From contig JAFLZI010000013.1 in the NCBI GenBank assembly GCA_029785625.1, positions 1 to 8,690 on the forward strand: a stretch of DNA of 8,690 bases. Direction: 5' to 3'. Each line of letters opens with the position of its first letter. Position 1 is the stretch's first letter. Position numbers and translations under genes: made by a program. Source of the DNA: Nitrososphaerota archaeon. Lineage in GTDB: Archaea > Thermoproteota > Nitrososphaeria > Nitrososphaerales > UBA183. Positions 5,935 through 8,690 of the stretch are shown here, in pieces. Below the pieces are notes generated by a model, which searched no databases, was not told where the DNA came from, and saw nothing but the letters and a program-made list of their open reading frames with translations.

Positions 5935-7597
5935 GCTCTCGGAGCTTCCTCCGGAGCACCTTTCCTATGAGCGTCTTCGGGAGTTCCTGGACGAACTCCA
6001 CCTCCTTCGGGACCTTGAACCTGGCCAGCTTCCCCTGACAGAACTCGACCACCTCCTCCTGGGTCATCTTCTTCGACGGGTCCTTCAGCACTACGAACGC
6101 CTTGACTGCCTCTCCGCTGAAGGCGTCAGGGACGCCTATGACCCCTGCCTCCTTTATGTCGGGGTGCTCGAAGAGGACGTCTTCTACTTCCCTGGGATAG
6201 ACCTTGAGGCCCCCGACGTTCACCATGTCCTTCTTCCTGTCCACGATGTAGAAGTACCCGTCTGGGTCCATCTTCGCGATATCTCCGGTCAGGAACCACC
6301 CGTCCTTCAAGACCGCCTCCGTCTCGTCCTTCTGGTTCCAATATCCCTTCATCACCTGCGGCCCCCTTACCGCCAGCTCGCCGACCTCCCCTGTGCCGAG
6401 CACCTTGTTCCTGTCCGCCAAGTCTACTATCTTCGCGTCAGTCTCCATGAACGGCGGCCCGATAGAACCGTCCTTCACCTCGCCTCCGCTTACCGGGTTG
6501 CAGTGGGTCACAGGGCTAGTCTCAGAGAGCCCGTACCCCTCCACCAGGCTCGCGCCGGTCAACTCGATGAACTTCTTCCTGACTGCGGGAGGGAGGGCGG
6601 CGCCTCCGGAAAGGCAGGCGCGGACCGACCTCAGGTTGTACTTCCTTGCCTCTGGTTTGCTGTTGATCGCTATGTACATGGCCGGCGCCCCGGAGAAGAT
6701 GGTCACCTTCTGGCCCTGTATCGTCTTCATGACTTCTTCCACATGGAAGCTGGGGAGGAGGACCAAGGAGGCCCCGGCAGCCATGGGGGCGAGCATGGTG
6801 ACGGTGAGTCCGTAGATATGGTAGAGCGGGAGTACACAGAGAGAGACGTCTTGCTCGCTAATCGGGAACAGATTCATTCCGTAGACCGCGTTGGACACGA
6901 GGTTGTAGTGGGTGAGCATTGCTCCCTTGGAGATCCCTGTCGTCCCCCCCGTGTACTGAAGCACCGCGAGGTCGTTGACGGGGTCGACCTTCGCGTATTC
7001 GGCGATTGGCCGGTTGGAGCGGACCAGCTGGACGAAGTCCACGGTATCCGGCCGCTGGACATCCCTCACTCCCGCCAGCCCTGCCAGCCTCCTCTTCAGC
7101 GGAGGGAGGTAGTCCCCGACCCCCGTAGCGACGACGCTCCTGATGTTGAGCCTCCCCCTGCACCCTTCCAGGCTCTTGAACAGGTCCATCCCCTTCGCCA
7201 CGGTCCTGCTCGCGACCATCACTTCTGCTCCGGAGTCCCTGAGCTGGAACTCGAGCTCCCTCTCTTTGTACACCGGGTTGCACATGACTGCGACCGCCCC
7301 GACTTTCAGCGCGCCGAAGTAGGCGAACACGAGCTGCGGCATGTTTGGGAGGAAGATGGCGACCCTGTCGCCCCTCTTGACGCCGAGTGACTGCAGGGCC
7401 GACGCGAACCGGGAGGAGATGTCGTCCACCTCCGCGTAAGTGAAGTCCCTCCCCTGATAGTGGAGGCATCGGTTCTCGGGGTGGAGCTTCGCGGAGTCCG
7501 TCAACAGAGAATAAACTGGCCTGACCTCAGGGCGGGGGGCGGAGTAACGTGCCCCGACCTTTGCGTTCATCCAGGGACGGGCGTGCGTCGCCTGCAA
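5915..7597 (-). CDS. Long-chain fatty-acid-CoA ligase (AMP-forming)
   Basis: A 560-aa ANL-superfamily ligase that activates a carboxylic acid to its acyl-CoA using ATP. Motifs: P-loop YTGGTTGISKG (215-225), SGGAALP (330-336), YGLSETSP (355-362), TGDIAKMDPDGYFYIVDRKK (437-456), GGLKVYPREVED (462-473), and the adenylation lysine K546 in KTLIGKVLRRK. The GLKVYPREVE linker and overall pattern fit FadD-like fatty-acyl-CoA ligases. The acid's chain length cannot be read from the sequence. TTG at 7597 is chosen over ATG at 7570 because an AAAGGAG run (7607-7601) lies just before it and a TATA-like CTTAAG is centred about 29 bp upstream, the same distance seen at three other starts. Choosing ATG 7570 would shorten the protein by 9 residues. 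It converges on the thiolase with overlapping 3' ends; the pair would supply activation and final thiolysis for fatty-acid breakdown, though no dehydrogenase or hydratase is present here. Confidence 0.9.
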   Translation of the reverse strand: MQATHARPWMNAKVGARYSAPRPEVRPVYSLLTDSAKLHPENRCLHYQGRDFTYAEVDDISSRFASALQSLGVKRGDRVAIFLPNMPQLVFAYFGALKVGAVAVMCNPVYKERELEFQLRDSGAEVMVASRTVAKGMDLFKSLEGCRGRLNIRSVVATGVGDYLPPLKRRLAGLAGVRDVQRPDTVDFVQLVRSNRPIAEYAKVDPVNDLAVLQYTGGTTGISKGAMLTHYNLVSNAVYGMNLFPISEQDVSLCVLPLYHIYGLTVTMLAPMAAGASLVLLPSFHVEEVMKTIQGQKVTIFSGAPAMYIAINSKPEARKYNLRSVRACLSGGAALPPAVRKKFIELTGASLVEGYGLSETSPVTHCNPVSGGEVKDGSIGPPFMETDAKIVDLADRNKVLGTGEVGELAVRGPQVMKGYWNQKDETEAVLKDGWFLTGDIAKMDPDGYFYIVDRKKDMVNVGGLKVYPREVEDVLFEHPDIKEAGVIGVPDAFSGEAVKAFVVLKDPSKKMTQEEVVEFCQGKLARFKVPKEVEFVQELPKTLIGKVLRRKLRELRPSQP

Positions 7598-7623
7598 CGG
7601 CTCCTTTCGACCGTTCTGCTCGA

Positions 7624-7629
7624 CTTAAG
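7624..7629 (-). promoter_or_regulatory. TATA-like CTTAAG for acyl-CoA ligase
   Basis: The palindrome CTTAAG is centred about 29 bp upstream of the TTG at 7597 on the minus strand, matching the box-to-start distance at three other genes here. Because it is palindromic it could also serve rightward transcription into the hairpin-rich spacer. The match to a classical TATA box is weak. Confidence 0.4.
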
Positions 7630-7699
7630 CGTATCCCCTATCTCAGTCAGTCCTGTTCGAAGGACGCGTGTCGGTGAGGCTATGGGAGCATATTCGGGG

Positions 7700-7719
7700 C
7701 TGCCGCCCCGACGCGGCAG
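7700..7719. repeat. 7-bp perfect inverted repeat (hairpin)
   Basis: CTGCCGC (7700-7706) and GCGGCAG (7713-7719) pair perfectly around a 6-nt loop. It is the strongest of three small hairpins in the spacer. It is not followed by a T-run, so it does not look like a terminator. Confidence 0.5.
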
Positions 7720-7837
7720 GCGACCTAGACCGGAAGGCGTCGAACCCGCCTCCGTCATAACGCGAAGGCTCGGAAGCCACAGGGGCGTTTAGAGGGCGTG
7801 GCTCAGGGGGCTTACATAGGCCGAGCAGCGCACCACT

Positions 7838-7843
7838 GGAGGT
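7838..7843 (+). promoter_or_regulatory. Shine-Dalgarno site fixing the methyltransferase start
   Basis: GGAGGT lies 6 nt before the TTG at 7850. An in-frame stop occurs at 7817-7819 and no other start codon lies between that stop and 7850, so the site identifies TTG 7850 as the initiation codon. A weak AT-rich stretch, CTTACATA (7811-7818), may be the promoter. Confidence 0.55.
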
Positions 7844-7849
7844 AAGGGC

Positions 7850-8415
7850 TTGAAACCGCAGACTTGGCTTTTGATCAAGGTCCTCAACCGTCTCGCCGAC
7901 CGAGGGATGCAGATGGTAAGCCTTGGAGCACTGGAAGAGATCGCTGCATCATACCCCCTCGGAAGTGCAGATTTGGGGGGAAGACGGTGATTGACGTCGG
8001 GTGCGATTGGGGAAACTCCCCCCTTTACTGGCGCATGCACGGGGCTTCGAAGGTCGTTGGTTTCGAAGCCGACCCCAAGAGGATAGCTTGGATGAAAGCG
8101 CTCCGCTCGGAGCAGTGGTTCGACTTCAGAGGGCCGTGGAAGGGGGAAACGCCTCCCGGAGATGTCTTCAAAATTGACTGCGAAGGGTGCGAAACGAACC
8201 TAGACGCCGAAGCGCTTCGAAAGTACCCGCTCTGGTTCGTAGCAATCCATCCGGCGTCCGTCACGACCAAGCTGGGCCTTCCTGAGACCGTCCGCCTCGC
8301 TCCTAGACTGGAGGCGATTGGTGGAGAAAAGGTCTACGAGATTCCTGGCGAGACCATGTACCGCGGAGGCGACCTTGCCAGGTCCCAACTGCCCCATCCC
8401 TCCCGTAGCGCCTGA
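7850..8415 (+). CDS. FkbM-like SAM-dependent methyltransferase, split by a -1 frameshift
   Basis: Two frames are needed to read this gene. From TTG 7850, after a strong GGAGGT site, the first frame reads KPQTWLLIKVLNRLADRGMQ and continues through LGALEEIAASYPLGSADLGG before a TGA at 7988. The second frame carries GGKTVIDVGCDWG (SAM motif I), VGFEADP (acidic residue for the SAM ribose) and VFKIDCEGCE (the FkbM-type DxEGxE motif), and stops at 8415. Joined by a -1 slip at 7975-7981, the product is 188 aa with motif I at 47-55, the acidic residue E73 and KIDCEGCE at 108-115. The open stretch of the second frame upstream of motif I (from TTG 7864) gives an Arg/Pro-rich sequence unlike a protein, so it is not the true N-terminus. 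Causes could be a miscounted G in the assembly, a real inactivating mutation, or programmed frameshifting. The substrate is unknown; FkbM relatives methylate oxygens of sugars or natural products. Confidence 0.65.
7975..7981 (+). other. Slippery heptamer G GGG GGA at the methyltransferase frame junction
   Basis: In the initiating frame the codons are TTG GGG GGA. This is an X XXY YYZ heptamer on which both tRNAs can re-pair after a -1 slip, moving directly into the frame that encodes the SAM-binding motif. The run of six G (7975-7980) is equally a typical place for a sequencing or replication indel. No obvious long downstream stem was worked out. Confidence 0.5.
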
Positions 8416-8486
8416 GAGACCAGGACGTAGACCCTCTTCTCGAAGGGCCTGGCTGTCGCGTCCTCGAAGACTGTCTCTTCGCTCAA
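8334..8486 (-). CDS. Possible small hypothetical protein antisense to the methyltransferase 3' end
   Basis: A 50-aa minus-strand frame from TTG 8486 that contains FEKRVYVLVSQALREGWGSW. It is tentatively called because its codons (TTC GAG AAG AGG GTC TAC GTC CTG GTC) follow the usage of the clear genes, and the peptide looks like an amphipathic helical protein. I do not recognise the family. The frame extends upstream to an ATG at 8588, but that extension is Arg/Ser/Pro-rich and looks non-coding. No convincing promoter or ribosome-binding site precedes TTG 8486. The last 80 bp lie opposite the methyltransferase C-terminus, so at most one of the two reading frames is likely to be functional there. 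It could also be the remnant of a larger gene. Confidence 0.3.
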   Translation of the reverse strand: MSEETVFEDATARPFEKRVYVLVSQALREGWGSWDLARSPPRYMVSPGIS

Positions 8487-8602
8487 GGGCGAATATGCAT
8501 GTCGTGAATGTGACGGCCGTGCGCCTGGACGAGAAGGCGTCATGGCGCGCCGACGTTCAGAGGAACCCGGGTCGCGACGTCCAAGCAACCCCCCAATCTA
8601 GC

Positions 8603-8610
8603 CTTAAGTA
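8603..8610 (+). promoter_or_regulatory. TATA-like box for the right-edge gene
   Basis: CTTAAGTA is centred about 34 bp upstream of the ATG at 8641, allowing a leader of only a few nucleotides. It shares the CTTAAG core with the box upstream of the acyl-CoA ligase. No Shine-Dalgarno site is seen before the ATG. Confidence 0.4.
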
Positions 8611-8640
8611 TGAACACGGCGGGTCCCGAATCTGGGCGAA

Positions 8641-8690
8641 ATGTCTCAGGCGGGAGAGAAGTACCTCGTCCTCTGCGTCGACAGGAGATC
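8641..8690 (+). CDS. Probable DUF373 family protein, 3' partial (first 16 codons)
   Basis: Only MSQAGEKYLVLCVDRR is visible before the window ends. The pattern of a short hydrophilic start followed by a beta strand LVLCVDR is the hallmark N-terminus of the archaeal DUF373 proteins, predicted multi-pass membrane proteins of unknown function, which usually read CxDRDxD here. In this copy the residue after Asp-Arg is Arg rather than the usual Asp. The upstream CTTAAGTA box supports a gene start at this ATG. With so little sequence the family call is tentative. Confidence 0.5.
   Translation, partial: MSQAGEKYLVLCVDRR

Larger units (their letters stand above)
7598..7849. other. Intergenic spacer with short hairpins, no convincing ORF
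   Basis: A 252-bp gap between the divergent ligase and methyltransferase genes. Reading frames across it give Arg/Pro-rich, low-complexity translations unlike the neighbours. It contains three perfect inverted repeats: 5 bp with a 6-nt loop at 7650-7665, 7 bp with a 6-nt loop at 7700-7719, and 5 bp with a 7-nt loop at 7735-7751. It could hold a structured RNA, regulatory DNA, or eroded sequence. No tRNA, 5S, SRP or RNase P signature was convincing. Confidence 0.5.

Noticed and set aside
6164..7390. 408-aa open frame on the plus strand opposite the acyl-CoA ligase
   Set aside because: The ligase strand has all conserved motifs in order; the opposite frame has none and is a GC-driven shadow.
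7730..7737. CCGGAAGG resembling the SRP RNA domain IV loop
   Set aside because: The downstream AGCAGCC-type sequence and the pairing strand are absent, so the 8-base match is probably chance.
7735..7751. tRNA T-arm-like element (minus-strand GGTTCGA in a 5-bp stem)
   Set aside because: The loop is out of register with the TTCRANY consensus and no acceptor, D or anticodon arm can be built around it. GTGGCTCAGG near 7798 likewise lacks the rest of a tRNA.
7864..7971. TTG 7864 as the methyltransferase start in the same frame as its core
   Set aside because: The resulting N-terminus is Arg/Pro-rich and unlike a protein, it has no ribosome-binding site, and the other frame from TTG 7850 has both a protein-like sequence and GGAGGT.
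8495..8690. Plus-strand frame from ATG 8495 (MHVVNVTAVRLDEKASW) running off the window
   Set aside because: Codon use becomes unlike the neighbours (CAA, TCT, CGC), it runs through the promoter and start of the probable DUF373 gene in another frame, and no family is recognisable.
1..8690. CRISPR array, insertion sequence, integrase or attachment-site repeats
   Set aside because: No spaced direct repeats, terminal inverted repeats with a transposase, or tRNA-end duplications were seen on reading both strands.

Overview
The window looks archaeal, most likely a high-GC member of the TACK group (Thermoproteota, perhaps a Nitrososphaeria-like or related soil or subsurface lineage). The reasons are a Cys-less or Cys-bearing thiolase set that includes a DUF35 zinc-ribbon partner, a probable DUF373 start at the right edge, heavy AGG/AAG/GAG codon use, GTG and TTG starts, and AT-rich TATA-like boxes lying a constant 28-30 bp upstream of several start codons, as expected of leaderless archaeal transcripts. 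The lineage call is an inference. No mobile element, CRISPR array, tRNA or rRNA was found.

Layout. 1-1815 (+): acetoacetyl-CoA synthetase, 5' end cut by the window. 1853-3205 (+) and 3207-3740 (+): a two-gene unit of a thiolase-fold protein and a DUF35 zinc-ribbon/OB-fold protein. 3749-4663 (-): branched-chain amino acid aminotransferase, converging on the DUF35 gene. 4756-5934 (+): a complete canonical thiolase, divergent from the aminotransferase across a 92-bp double promoter. 5915-7597 (-): an AMP-forming fatty-acyl-CoA ligase whose 3' end overlaps the thiolase 3' end by 20 bp. 7598-7849: a non-coding spacer rich in short hairpins. 7850-8415 (+): a small FkbM-like methyltransferase split by a -1 frameshift at a run of six G. 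8416-8640: no firm gene, but a possible 50-aa minus-strand ORF. 8641-end (+): start of a probable DUF373 membrane protein.

How the genes fit together. The first 7.6 kb is acyl-CoA metabolism: acetoacetate activation, thiolysis of 3-ketoacyl-CoA, fatty-acid activation and branched-chain amino acid transamination. Together these could serve the end of leucine or fatty-acid breakdown (acetoacetate to acetoacetyl-CoA to two acetyl-CoA).

The two points most worth attention are: (1) the first thiolase homologue has glycine exactly where the catalytic nucleophilic cysteine should be, while its neighbour at 4756 has the full Cys/His/Cys set. Paired with DUF35, this makes it a candidate for a non-thiolase reaction, such as an Ltp2-like aldol cleavage; and (2) the methyltransferase is joined across frames exactly at a G GGG GGA slippery heptamer.
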